Assembly: GCF_001039355.2 (NCBI RefSeq)
Contig: NW_019773936.1
Coordinates: 370,643 to 434,642, forward strand
Direction of reading: 5' to 3'
Source: Lingula anatina
Taxonomy: Eukaryota; Brachiopoda; Lingulata; Lingulida; Lingulidae
DNA length: 64,000 bases
This document shows positions 41,701 to 49,794 of this stretch, in pieces. A model generated the notes under the pieces. The model did no database searches, had not been told where the DNA came from, and saw only the letters and a list, made by a program, of their open reading frames with translations. A program made the position numbers and the translations under genes. The first letter of the stretch is position 1. Each line of letters begins with the position of its first letter.

Positions 41701-44700
41701 TAAAAATACGATACAGCTAGGTAACTTTCAAATAAACGATTTCCTCGAAAATACCTGATATCCATCTATAATCTACTGTACATACTCACTTCACAGCAAT
41801 TACTGGGGCCGTAGCGATAGTCCGAAGGTTCAATAGTCCGAAGGTTCATTGGTCCGAATGTTCACTATAGAACCTTCGGACCAATGAACCCTTGATTAAA
41901 AAATCGATGAAAATGTTACCACTTTTCGGACCAATGAACCTTCGGACTATCGAGACGCCCCCCAATTACTAGTAGCCTAATTTTCGTCGCCATAATTCTG
42001 CAACCAAAGCGATGCCTGTGCCTTCTTTCTACGACCACAGCAATGCCAGTTTCATGGTCGCACAAAGGACGCAGAAAGGACGCCGTCCAATGCAAAGGGG
42101 TTTTAGATAGGGAGATATACTTGAAATCGATTCACTTAACTTGTCAATCTGGAAAGCCTTTTAAACGACCGAAAATGTTCACATGCGGGTGAACAAAGCT
42201 TAGGCCTATTAGTCAAATACTTTGCTGAGAATTTTACCTGTTATCGGTTAAACGATCAGATGAAACCATCGTTCATTATCATCTAATGATGCATTGATTG
42301 GGTGCTATGAAATGCCAGAAATTGGCGTTTTTGTAACATTTCCGATCACGCGTTAGACTTGTAAGTGTGCGGCCATTTTGATTGACATGTACAGCACTGC
42401 ACAGGGTCCTAGCCTACCGGGGTAATCATGTAGATCGGGGGTCAAGACTATGTAGAAGGAAGCGCAAACAAAGGCGATTGCGTCTAATTGCAGTTTAGAG
42501 GTGTGAAGTTGCATTGAAGGCCTTCCTCGGCAATAGAGCAATTTTACCTGGGGGCTTCCTTCGTCGTTATCGGTAAAGTGATCAGATGGTATTATTTGTA
42601 TCTGTCGGTTGAAACTGCCCATCTCTCGTGTTAATACGAGTTTTTGACAGTTTTTGACGACGCAGGATTATTTACGCGTCATTTGGCGCCTGTCAGCTAG
42701 GTCAACAGAAAAAGCTGTCTTGCCAAGCACCTGGTACGGAGATAAAATCATCTGTAACCGCTGATGGTTATCTGTGACTGTGATGGAATCCTGCAGCAGG
42801 TACATTACAAAATCATTTGCTTATGTGGGTGAGCCTTTTATTCTGATGATGACAAGGACCAACATACTTAGGGATGTTATGTGACTGTTGTGATATGCTG
42901 ATCACTGAAGCCTGTCTCTTTAGACAAGCCTAAATTAGTGAAGATGGAGGGTAGCCTCGAGCCACTACTTAGAAATATCTCGCTTCGCTCGACATTTCCA
43001 CGTAGCGCCCCTCGGAAAAAAGCTCGGATATAAACTCAATATCAGGCCTACCCAACTACCAGACTCGGCACATAAGTATCCTGAATTAACCGATATATCG
43101 GACCACACTACCCGTTTTCAAGGTGTGTGTCAGATCGCATTTTGGAGTATGAGTCAGAATACCGTCCTACAAAAATTGTTCTGGGGTATGATAGGCTACT
43201 CCGAAATGCGATCTGACACACACCTTGAAAACGGGTAGTGTGGTCCGATATACCGGTTAATTCAGGATCCTTATGTGGCGAGTTTGGTAGTTGGGTAGGC
43301 CTGAATATAGTCTAGACATTCTCGACTATCTCTCGGTTAAATCAGTTGAGACCTCTTTAAAAATGTTGAAAGTCGAAGGCAGAGTCATACATGTAACATT
43401 CTTGGTATCAAGAGAATACTGACTCTGCTTGCGTACTATACGCATCTTTAAAAATCTCTCATACTCCTAAGAATTTGAATAAACTTTTCACGTTAACAAT
43501 TTATCATTTTATAACACTAAGTTATATTACACAGCTGTATTTTTTACTGTTGAGATGAATGGGTATGGTTTGAAACGGAATTATTTTACATTTGAGCCAC
43601 ACACGTGTGTTAAGATACTTCATGGTATATTACCACTTCATGGGATAAATGCTCTGATTTTACTGTCAAATCGACTTCATAGGATAAATTGCGACTTCAT
43701 CTCCACATAAGATATTGCCTGCGACTTCATGGGATAATGGTGAAATAGTACCTGTTGTTGGCCCAACGCTATGAGAGAGAACGTTTTTGAAATATAATGT
43801 TTTTGTACTGTAAATATTATCCAAAATAGGTTAACTGTACGTTTTAATTCACTTGTATGACTGAATAGGGTTTCTTTAGTGGTATTGGATGCATGTTTTG
43901 AGTAATTTTAAAATACACAGGCGTATGTAGGTGAGGATCCAGTATTTCTAAAAATCAGGACATTATGGGAGATTATGGTCAGCGTTGAAGAAAAGGGGAT
44001 CCAGACCCCCTGGGCCCTCCCTTCCCAGATCCGCTTGATGCATAAAACTAATGGATCAGGTAAACCAGGCTATGAAAACATNATCTTAACACACGTGCGT
44101 ACAAAAATGTAAATCTATGACTTTTTAACGTAGGTTGTATTATTTACCTTTTGTTTGTGAGCTGTCAATTCTCCCTCTTTATCAGAAATATCGATAAAAA
44201 TAAAATCTTTCCCCCCTTTGAACTTGCATAAAGCACCTGAATGCTATTAAAACCAGCACATGTATATTCCGAAACTGGCTCGCCTAATGCTAAGAAATAG
44301 CATGAAAAAGTAAAATTATTATTCCTGTGAACTTGTAATAACCATCCTTCCATGACTTTATCCCGAAACCGCCTCGTCGTCAGAAATAACAAAAAAGTAA
44401 ATTTATTTCTCCCATGGACTGTAAAAATTAATTTGCGTATATTTCGGTCTGATGCTCTTTCTTTCTCAGAAATGTCATTGAGAAGTAGATGTTTTGTCTG
44501 GGGACTTAGTTCTGCAGCAGTCCCAGCTAGGTGTGGCTCGGTCGAGTTGCACATTGTCAGTATCGCTCCATACTAACAATGCTTCATGGCTAGGGCCATG
44601 TTTGCATGATTTACACAAAAAGGCTACTTTCATCACTTACTGTCCAGAGTTTTAGAAAAAATAGGATTCGCGAATATATTTTCAACTTCAGTTTTAACTT

Positions 44701-47700
44701 TTCTGTTTTCTTCAAATAAACTTAAACTACCTAAATACCGTGAATCAGTGTGTTTGTCTTTGAAGGTGCTGTATGAACGTCTTTTTCTAATGAATGCATT
44801 TAATTACTTTTCTCATTAACACATACCAATTCACAAATATTTAAAATATTGCTAGTAAAACGATGAAGTTTACTTCTAGTATTCAAGAATAGTAGATAGT
44901 TACCTGGACATTTGCAGATAGACTGCTCGCAAGAGCCTTCTTCAAGATTATCAGCTCTTCCTTCTCATTCGCATTGTGGTAGATGAGATCAACCAACCCA
45001 GTTGGTTTGATGGTGAACAAGAAACTGAAAAATGTAAATGCTCCGTTAGCTTCAGATGAGGCAGACGTTTAGAATGAAAGACAGGCAGATAGAAAGACGT
45101 TGATACAAACGCAGAGCCTATTCAATGGACCGAGGAAGATGTCGTAGCAAAATAGTTTTAAATATTATAACAAATGCTTTTGGAGTTTTCTACATGTACT
45201 TTTACTTACGGTTCGTCCAAATTCCACTTTAAAGGGTTTTCTGCCGCTGAAATAGAATAGATCGTTGATGGTAAAGACTTTTAAATAAATTGTATCTGTT
45301 TGTTAAATAGTCCATTGTCATTAATAAATAAAGTAAATAAAATAAAGTAACGAATAACTAAATGTGCGTTATGATTTTCAAAATGTATTCTAATACATCA
45401 ATCAATCCTAGTTACATTTGAAGATCGCCAATTAAATAAAAAGTCATTTTTTTCTTTAAGATCAGGCATCAATCTCCACTTCAGAAGATGTGAACTAAAG
45501 CATGGCCCTATGACTTTTAAGCCTTTTAAGGTGAAGTACGTGTCGCTTGAGGATGTTAAACCTGAGAGTCAAATTCAGTCAACGATTTCTTAAAACGTTT
45601 TGTAAAATGACCTAAACTCCTTCGTGATAGCAATAATCTGGTTTACTTGAAAAGAGTTTAAAACAATATCTCTCTCATCAGATTACCAAAAAGAAAGGAT
45701 TCCCAAGCTATGCTTCGAAATGATGCTATTTAAATTTTATAATACTTGAAAAAAACCTCCAGCGTCCCAAAGTTTTCCAAGCTTAGCATATTAAAATAAT
45801 AGTAGTCCGTTCGTTAAGCTTATACTTAAAAAAGGGGACTTCAAGATATATTATTCGTTGTTACATGGAACAGCAGCAGATCCTGATTCCTGATTTTTTT
45901 TCTTCAAAGTAATAACTTCTAAATAAACTCGATAAATTTCTTTCTGTATTTTTCACATTTAACTGGGCAGATAAATGCTTGTACTTTGTATTTGTTCACG
46001 ATACATGAGGGGATAGAGGGGAAAACATTGTATCTATTTAAAATTAATACAATCGTCGGAACCCTTTTTTCATCAACACCCGACATTATACGAAAAATAA
46101 CCTCGTGTTTTTTTCCTGGGAGGAATTTCGACCTTCCCCCAGTAAAACCAAACCCTCTTTGACCAGCGAGACAGGTACAGCTGTCTGAAAATTCCAAGTT
46201 CTACGGGAAAGCATGAAACGACTCGACGCTGTGCATGTAACTTCAACAAAATATATTTTACAAGTTTATATGGCAGGCCTACAATCAATGTTTATTTTCT
46301 TTTCCCATCAAGACCTTCCTCTTATATTCCTCAGATTTTTTATACACAACTTCATCTACTTGTATATCTAAAAGGTAATCATGGTTGAAACAAACACTAT
46401 AAAATTTGAGTTTCCAATGTGTGAATACTATATAAAACTATTTATGTAGCCAAATGTTCACAAGTCCAACGAAGCTCAGCTTTTGCTCAAAATGAAATAA
46501 GAAATAAGTCCGTATGACTGATATTGTCGTTTATTAAAATGACGAAATGTAACATGATACAAAGTTTCAAAATGGGGGATAGTAACAACATCAAATTAAA
46601 TGATCACATATGCACGGTACATCCCCCATAGAAAAGAGAAAAAAGTTTGTAAAACAATGGCCGGCAAAGAGTAAACAATAGCCAACGAAATATAATATGA
46701 TACGAAGTGACAAGATGGGGAATAGTACAGGTAACACATTAAATTAAATGAATGCATATACACCCCCTATACAATAAAGCAAAAAGTTGACAAAGAACTA
46801 AACAAGGGTCAGGTGATAGGGGTGGTGGAGGGTTAAAAATAAAATTGAAATAACATTATAAAATAAGTGATCTTCAAGTGTAGCTGATAAAACAGTTTAA
46901 GTGGACTATAATCACCGCACTTAACAGTAGCTAAAAACCGACTGGCTTGCACCAATGCACGTATTTCAATGTCTTAGTCCACAATGATAAAACCAGATGT
47001 GCGTGCCTAGGCACAGTCCCGGTCACCTGTTTCACTCTGTGCTTAGTTTACAGTATAAGTCACAGGCACCCCAAACCAAAGCAATCTCCTATAACTCTGT
47101 CCTTTCCTCCATTAACTCGCCATAATTGTTGTTTTATGCACTAAAACAAAGACTAAAAGATTTCAACTTACAGCGTGTGATATGCCAATCCATTAATATA
47201 CATGTATTATCGACAAAATCGTTTACTATACAGTGGTGCCAGACACTCCGATAGACTTAAATTCATGTACTGCTTAGTATGCACGGTACATATGACCTGC
47301 CAAAATGTGTCGATAAAATAGGCATCGAATTGTACGTCTCAGACGTGCAGTCTACCGATTACTTTCAAAAAAATGATATTTTGTTCGAAAATATTTTTAA
47401 AACGAGGCACTGAATGATAATATGAAGTTTAAAATTCAAATTAGAGAGATAAAATGATTTTGAATAAAGGTTCTGGTATGCTTTTGGTTACATTTTTTCA
47501 GTGTGGAACCGGCCACATGGACGAACGGGCACATTTTGATATTTGACGAGTGTAATAATGATAATAAAAAGTTTACAAAAACATAGCAACCAAAAGATTG
47601 AAAGTTGAATAGAAAATAAATTAGAATAAAATTAACAAAAAAATACACACAATTAAGGATATACAAAAAGACCAAAATGAATTCGAAAATAAAAGACAGA

Positions 47701-49248
47701 CCCCCCCCCCCCCANNNNNNNNNNNNNNNNNNNNNNNNNNNNNNNNNNNNNNNNNNNNNNNNNNNNNNNNNNNNNNNNNNNNNNNNNNNNNNNNNNNNNN
47801 NNNNNNNNNNNNNNNNNNNNNNNNNNNNNNNNNNNNNNNNNNNNNNNNNNNNNNNNNNNNNNNNNNNNNNNNNNNNNNNNNNNNNNNNNNNNNNNNNNNN
47901 NNNNNNNNNNNNNNNNNNNNNNNNNNNNNNNNNNNNNNNNNNNNNNNNNNNNNNNNNNNNNNNNNNNNNNNNNNNNNNNNNNNNNNNNNNNNNNNNNNNN
48001 NNNNNNNNNNNNNNNNNNNNNNNNNNNNNNNNNNNNNNNNNNNNNNNNNNNNNNNNNNNNNNNNNNNNNNNTGAAAAAAAAAAAAAAAAAAAAAGTTTGA
48101 TAAAGAAAAAGTTGTAAAGGTGTTTTTGAAACGTTCGGTCCTGAATTTGGGTACGCTGAAATTTGACTGGCTGTGCTTTAACTTTCTGTGTGCTTTGGAG
48201 GTAAAAAGGTTATTATGATTAAACGTTAATAGAACGATAAATCATTTTCATGCCACCACTTGTTTTTTAATACCCCATTAGGATTATTTCTAATTTCATT
48301 TATGTTATTTCAATTGCACGTTGTGTATCAAGTTCTGTGAGGCATTACCAGATGGCGCCCAAAGTGGGAGAAGTTGGTACTGGATCATAAAACAAAGGAT
48401 AGACCTCTAAATCTCTAGTCTCATTAGTTATCACAAAATACGTAGCAGGGGGTAATATGTCCAATTTCAGAGTCACTACTAGATGGCGCCAGTTAAGCAA
48501 CGTGTAGTTAAGAACCTGATTACGGGGAGAGGGGTTAATCTCATTTTTTAATCTTCTACAAGTACAACTGTGCTACGCGTTCTTGTCATTTCTGTAACCC
48601 TAGAACTGTAGATAATCCATCAATATTTATATCTACCTTTATTTGCCACCAAGGAATGGTCAAAAAGAATAAAAAGAAAAAAGCGTTAAATAAAATTAAC
48701 ATTGTACATACCATATCCATCTTGCGTTCGTTGAAAGAAACTATCAATATACAGCTGGTGGAGGCGGTCTCCTGTAGCAGTGCTGTTAACAAAACGGACC
48801 CTCATCTGGAATGGTTGAACATTAATACTTGTGAAAGGTTCATGTATTGTAAAACACTGTGTTAATGAATCTGCTCCAAGGGTAGATTCGTCATAATTCA
48901 TAGATTTTAAATAAAGAATTGTACATACATTATATTGTTTTCCAAGCATACAACTAAAAGATAACGGGTTTTGGTTATATGTGCATCTATATTAATTAGA
49001 TCATTTAGACTATGAACTAGCAATTCGAATTAAACTACAATGCAAATGCAGTAGTCCTAGAGTTTCATTTTTGCTATATGGTCTATTCTTACCTGTACAA
49101 TTGTCGACACATTGTGTAGTCCAAACACTTCTGCTTTTGAAGAGTATGTATAGTAATAATCGTGCCTTTCCTCGAAAATTACTATAGACGAACCCAAGAG
49201 AGTGCATGACAAGAGAAGCAGTATAGCTAACATCTTGTCAAGATACAT
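1..49248 (-). CDS. Giant secreted lipid-transfer-like protein with LECT2/M23-like and FN3-like repeats (44 exons, 3' end outside window)
   Basis: One gene assembled by hand. Exons 5' to 3' on the minus strand: 49248-49093, 48805-48712, 45246-45210, 45024-44904, 41419-41368, 40919-40819, 40549-40446, 40143-40097, 39949-39895, 39588-39510, 39318-39234, 37588-37302, 37068-37014, 36842-36699, 36312-36089, 35906-35776, 35379-35201, 34937-34792, 34314-33982, 33628-33486, 33303-33233, 32524-32355, 32193-32027, 30215-30041, 29262-28676, 28037-27760, 27495-27292, 27132-26917, 26574-26432, 25011-24852, 20295-20225, 19685-19528, 17797-16644, 16301-16207, 16014-15481, 15246-15069, 13376-13192, 8968-8280, 8095-2743, 1830-1534, 983-879, 666-616, 466-322, 80-<1. 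Phase agrees at every junction, which is strong evidence for a single gene. The family role of LPD_N proteins is lipid binding and transport; the role of this composite is inferred only as secreted or extracellular. A contig gap and allelic redundancy lie inside the gene. Confidence 0.85.
1949..2639. other. Assembly gap, 691 Ns, flanked by T runs
   Basis: The gap lies in the intron between exons 39 and 40 of the minus gene. Long T homopolymers on both sides probably caused it. The phases on either side still match. Confidence 0.95.
2743..8095 (-). CDS. Exon 39: 5.35-kb exon of FN3-like repeats with an N-glycosylation-rich insert
   Basis: The exon is a single open frame of 1,784 codons. It begins after tttag at 8096-8097 with an acidic stretch (LFEEEEELDEL) and ends FYG before gtaagt at 2742. 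It contains many FN3-like repeats with linkers such as DTTPPVIQN, DSTPPLTGY, DTTPPLPGK and DETPPFPGD, and recurrent YEVAVG and YYVTVRA strands. About two thirds through, a threonine/asparagine-rich array (3975-4567) interrupts the repeats. A cysteine cluster follows (C-x2-C-x3-C-x3-C-x3-C near 3416-3466). The other gene exons average under 200 nt, so its size is exceptional and suggests growth by repeat duplication within one exon or intron loss. Confidence 0.9.
3975..4567 (-). repeat. About six tandem 32-residue Asn-rich units inside exon 39
   Basis: Units follow a pattern like NNGTDKNNSxEI..NN...I..NIT.NGSE..V, each about 96 nt long, six in a row with substitutions. Nearly every unit has three or four N-x-S/T sequons, so if secreted the stretch would be heavily N-glycosylated. 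It separates two blocks of FN3-like repeats and looks like a flexible spacer. Confidence 0.85.
8280..8968 (-). CDS. Exon 38: FN3-like repeats
   Basis: This 689-nt exon enters in phase 1 (joining to exon 37) and leaves in phase 0 at gtacgt. It encodes two and a half repeats with DLTTPVAG, AWDGFYDPESGIDHYEV, DLTPPVLNF and DTTPPVIKD. The 5' part of the same exon is present twice more, at 8989-9164 and 12738-12914, at contig joins. Confidence 0.85.
9919..10400. repeat. About 163-bp tandem repeat, three units, one allele
   Basis: Units begin near 9919, 10085 and 10247, each with the pattern GC(T/A)TAACTTTT...CCGATCATGCTGA...AACTTGACCTGC...CAGTTCTGTAAGTTTCAAG. The other allele has one unit (about 14218-14360) and different sequence before it. 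Confidence 0.7.
11507..11844. mobile_element. TTAA-flanked MITE (piggyBac-type target), present in one allele only
   Basis: The 338-bp element has terminal inverted repeats (AAAGGGATAATAACTC and its near-perfect complement at the right end) and is flanked by TTAA on both sides (11503-11506 and 11845-11848). The allelic copy at 15470-15474 has a single TTAA and no insert. It sits a few bases after the exon-35 splice donor. It has no coding capacity. Confidence 0.85.
12738..12914 (-). other. Truncated duplicate of exon 38 at a contig end
   Basis: This piece encodes the same DLTTPVAGWAVDGLNL start as exon 38 and is identical to it. It is cut by the N at 12737. It is best read as the overlapping end of the contig that should be merged with the contig ending at 8987. 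Confidence 0.8.
13192..16301 (-). CDS. Exons 34-37: FN3-like repeats (allele copy used in the gene model)
   Basis: Exons 16301-16207, 16014-15481, 15246-15069 and 13376-13192 continue in phase from exon 33. Motifs such as NWDGFHDNETGIWGYTWAAG, YYVTVQALNSV and IDTTKPIF recur through the whole chain: a W-x-G-F-x-D-x-E-S/T-G-I strand, a Y/W-x-V-A-x-G strand, a V-x-A-x-N strand, and a D-T-T-P-P linker. I treat this copy as canonical because it is contiguous with exon 33 and because the sequence after it (12738-12934) is identical to the start of the contig carrying exon 38. Confidence 0.82.
16644..17797 (-). CDS. Exon 33: module end, FN3-like repeat, PAN/apple-like domain, FN3-like repeat; internal frame change
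   Basis: The exon starts in phase with exon 32 (joining to RAKMDLVLVPLKVRLSAYV). It has RDNSPPDRP, then an FN3-like repeat with YAIGSHPGGTDVSGW and DVTPPDG. The next part, KCAKACLDLGLKCVSFDYN followed by TLTCDLH, has the cysteine spacing of a PAN/apple domain. Another repeat ends with DFTPPEPGP. Between the FN3 and PAN parts the reading frame changes near 17098-17110, beside CCC and AAAAA runs. One missing base in the assembly would join them; the exon length (1154 nt) is also one short of what the flanking phases require. It could instead be a real allele-specific frameshift. Confidence 0.78.
18148..18401. mobile_element. Second copy of the TTAA MITE, inverted relative to the first
   Basis: About 254 bp, flanked by TTAA at 18144-18147 and 18402-18405. 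Internal sequence matches the 11507-11844 element in the opposite orientation, with a deletion near the right end. It lies in intron 32. Confidence 0.8.
18480..19355 (-). pseudogene. Degraded Tc1-like transposase
   Basis: Broken frames give, in order, a helix-turn-helix (DISKSNIARQLGISK), an arginine/lysine-rich second DNA-binding part, VKFTDES (first catalytic Asp region), VIIQDN (second Asp), PAKNSEMNP (the usual SPDLNPIE) and LQQLTQALTQEWN at the C terminus. Several stops and frame breaks are present, so the element is dead. It is in intron 32 on the same strand as the host gene. Confidence 0.8.
19528..28037 (-). CDS. Exons 26-32: unrecognised cysteine-containing, beta-rich module
   Basis: Exons 28037-27760, 27495-27292, 27132-26917, 26574-26432, 25011-24852, 20295-20225 and 19685-19528, all phase-consistent, encode about residues 1248-1657. 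The region begins helical and basic (RRLRYILKRRGQD). It becomes cysteine-containing (HFCTPHRDCHGLTCG, NTCSGKIDIQI, SVCSAFYPTCMET) and ends in alternating hydrophobic strands rich in glycine (LGFGAGGEIGVRISAGACLM, LGILSGGIRIEGFLLDTSFP). I do not recognise a family. Its position between the M23-like domain and the FN3-like chain, and the smooth reading frame, argue that it is a genuine folded module. Confidence 0.75.
21980..22375. mobile_element. Non-LTR retrotransposon 3'-end-like repeat (RTE-type tail suspected)
   Basis: Two tandem about 120-bp units (GATTATTGATTGATTATTGATCC...CACCACCAAAAACTAAT...) are followed by a (ACAA)n run and the tail AACATAACCTCCTTGGCTGAGG. This combination is common in dispersed animal LINE/SINE 3' ends, from general knowledge. 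No coding sequence is seen. Confidence 0.5.
23850..24010 (-). pseudogene. Possible mariner/Tc1-type transposase fragment
   Basis: The minus strand reads SGSITFTSDECLMSLERWFS, then GQKDW, then a stop. The F-T-S-D-E pattern followed by a G-x2-(N/K)-x-W-like stretch recalls the first catalytic Asp of mariner-like transposases. The fragment is too short and damaged to be certain. Confidence 0.3.
25376..26375. repeat. About 335-bp diverged tandem repeat, three units, in intron 29
   Basis: Units start near 25376, 25712 and 26046. Shared landmarks are AATGT...GTGAAAA...TTTCACAAAAA, then an interval ending TTGTAAGTTT and GCAACATTACATAATG. A related segment appears near 13790-14040 in the 12741-16355 allele copy. 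Diverged, non-coding. Confidence 0.6.
28676..30215 (-). CDS. Exons 24-25: LECT2 / M23 peptidase-like domain, zinc site incomplete
   Basis: Exon 24 (30215-30041) and exon 25 (29262-28676) encode about residues 994-1247. From about 1017 to 1150 the pattern follows LECT2 and M23 folds: a C..DCGCG turn, then GIDV, then GSKVSSPVTGIV, then a strand and loop reaching ISNIEPI, ISAGDEIGKAL, and PNFIHVAM, ending IDPTPYID. M23 enzymes bind zinc with H-x3-D plus a later H. Here the Asp in GIDV and the His in IHVA are present, but the His four residues before the Asp is Leu. A hydrolytic role is therefore unlikely, and a binding role is more plausible. The remainder of exon 25 (about 1150-1247) is acidic and proline-rich and not recognised. 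Confidence 0.7.
30689..31558 (+). mobile_element. Internally deleted Tc1-like element
   Basis: Imperfect inverted repeats (TACTGAACAAAAAT at both ends) flanked by TA. The plus strand carries a frame with the N-terminal helix-turn-helix (LSVTEVAACLNVHHSTVSRL) joined to the C-terminal piece (NVRQLQEALQEEWDNI), with the catalytic core missing. It lies in intron 23, opposite to the host gene. Confidence 0.8.
32027..34937 (-). CDS. Exons 18-23: long helical segment after LPD_N
   Basis: Exons 34937-34792, 34314-33982, 33628-33486, 33303-33233, 32524-32355 and 32193-32027 encode about residues 651-993. The sequence is rich in amphipathic helix-like repeats (LAKLFDKVIDTFRRP, LPDALRTLLENLEQF, AVKAIFNNPMGALSNIGSAL) with few cysteines. 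In lipid transfer proteins the region after the superhelix lines the lipid cavity; whether this segment does so is inference. I recognise no named domain here. Phase continues from exon 17 and into exon 24. Confidence 0.8.
35201..48805 (-). CDS. Exons 2-17: vitellogenin/apolipoprotein N-terminal lipid-transfer domain (LPD_N)
   Basis: Sixteen exons encode about residues 53-650. Beta-barrel features come first, including FTIKPTGLVDLIYHN and ELIILKKALASSLS, which match the conserved stretch of vitellogenin_N where the protein turns to the 'KK/KR...L' segment. A helical superhelix follows, with paired repeats such as KMVLLEAVGNAGSPTSLDHI and SATALIDLAVNDDIDVIRDKA. These are hallmarks of the large lipid transfer protein family (vitellogenin, apolipophorin, MTP, apoB). 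Cysteines are present in KHKCQENDSVCQ. Several exons are very short (37, 47, 52, 55, 55 nt). A furin-type RGKR sits at 36278-36289. The intron between exons 5 and 6 is GC-AG. The exact class within the family cannot be decided by eye. Confidence 0.88.
36505..36665. mobile_element. hAT-like MITE with 8-bp target duplication
   Basis: A 161-bp element starting GGGGCCGTAGC and ending with GAGACGCCCCC, largely palindromic (AGTCCGAAGGTTCA arms). It is flanked by gtatacat (36497-36504) and gtatacac (36666-36673), an 8-bp duplication with one change. Eight-base target duplications are typical of hAT elements. Confidence 0.75.
37589..39233. other. Intron 11 (1.6 kb): AT-rich, simple repeats
   Basis: Contains a TAT-rich stretch near 37855-37910, a T run near 38762-38790 and a GA run near 39000-39020. 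Exons 11 and 12 join in phase. Nothing else is seen. Confidence 0.65.
41805..41962. mobile_element. hAT-like MITE, second copy, perfect 8-bp target duplication
   Basis: Closely related to the 36505 element. It is flanked by caattact on both sides (41797-41804 and 41963-41970), a perfect 8-bp duplication, so this is the younger of the two insertions. It lies in intron 4. Confidence 0.8.
43042..43304. mobile_element. Foldback palindrome with about 100-bp arms
   Basis: Left arm from 43042 (tcaggcctacccaactacca) and right arm ending 43304 (the complement) pair over about 100 bases with few mismatches, around a loop near 43150-43195. No target duplication is obvious. It is probably a foldback MITE in intron 4. 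Confidence 0.75.
46530..46800. repeat. Two diverged direct repeats in intron 2
   Basis: 46540-46640 and 46680-46780 share ATGATAC(A/G)AAGT..CA(A/G)(A/G)ATGGGG(G/A)ATAGTA, then ACATTAAATTAAATGA, and a CCCCC-TATA motif. No gene is seen. Confidence 0.5.
47715..48071. other. Assembly gap, 357 Ns, between C and A runs
   Basis: The gap lies in intron 2 of the minus gene, after a run of C and before a run of A. No exon is expected because exons 2 and 3 join in phase. Confidence 0.95.
49093..49248 (-). CDS. Exon 1: signal peptide and start of the lipid-transfer domain
   Basis: The ATG at 49248 is followed by a second in-frame ATG at 49233. A hydrophobic leucine-rich stretch (LAILLLLSC) follows, typical of a secretion signal. 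The mature start contains YYYTYSSKAEVFGLHNVSTIVQ, which resembles the first beta strands of vitellogenin N-terminal domains. The exon ends CAG before gtaaga, phase 0. Either ATG could be used; the second places the hydrophobic core immediately at the N terminus. Confidence 0.85.
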
Positions 49249-49720
49249 GGTCGGCGACAGTCCTGGGTGATTAAAATATTGAACGAACTATTTTTCATTG
49301 CGTAGTGGGTTTGGTAGTTATACTGTCAAGCGTGTTGAGCATTTCGTAGATGTTATTGGCAACGCGTGTGGTGAATGATTTGTCACATCAATATCGTCAT
49401 GTTTATCTTCTGATACGTATTTTTTCTCTTTAACCATCGATAACACATCGCAGTTGCTATGAAAAAATGCTATCCGTGATATGAAAGCCTTCAACGTGGG
49501 TCCTACATGTAGCGATAAATATTGAGGACTTAATTTTGAGACAAATAATTCCAATCACCATATTTTACTGCGTGGTTTTTATTTTTCTGAACAGTGCAGG
49601 GATTGTTGTGCATTAACAGGATATGGTTTGAACTTTGGGCATTCGTGCAAAGTCATATATCTCATACCGGTATTTTGTACTAGTATTTTGCCGTGAAACC
49701 GAAAACGAGACTGTAGAAAT
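49249..49720. promoter_or_regulatory. Putative bidirectional promoter between two divergent secreted-protein genes
   Basis: The 472 bp between the two start codons must hold the 5' UTRs and the core promoters of both genes, unless untranslated upstream exons exist. I see no clear TATA box or named element at a fixed distance from either ATG. The call rests on the divergent arrangement only. Confidence 0.4.
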
Positions 49721-49794
49721 ATGGTCTCTAAAGGTGTCGTACTGGGATTCTTCACGTTGTTAACTGTAATTTGCACAGTGGCGAGCCTTACAGG
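49721..49794 (+). CDS. Plus gene exon 1: signal peptide
   Basis: The ATG is followed by a hydrophobic core (VVLGFFTLLTVICTVASL). The exon ends in phase 2 at a consensus gtgagt donor. A single short signal-peptide exon is common for secreted modular proteins. Confidence 0.8.

Larger units (their letters stand above)
41420..44903. other. Intron 4 (3.5 kb): MITE, foldback, isolated N, no exon seen
   Basis: Exons 4 and 5 join in phase 0. The interval holds the hAT-like MITE (41805-41962), the foldback (43042-43304) and one N at 44082. The short open frames near 42400 and 44200-44550 show no domain and lack matching splice phases. Confidence 0.65.
45247..48711. other. Intron 2 (3.5 kb): direct repeats and gap, no exon seen
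   Basis: Exon 2 and the 37-nt exon 3 join in phase 1. The interval holds the direct repeats at 46530-46800 and the gap at 47715-48071. No other exon was supported. Confidence 0.65.

Noticed and set aside
46073-46288. Open frames on the minus strand in intron 2
   Set aside because: No domain, no matching splice phases, and exons 2 and 3 already join in phase.
48806-48949. Longer version of exon 2 starting at an ATG at 48949
   Set aside because: The acceptor at 48806-48807 joins exon 1 to MRVRFV in the expected lipid-transfer strand; the extra upstream sequence does not resemble the family.
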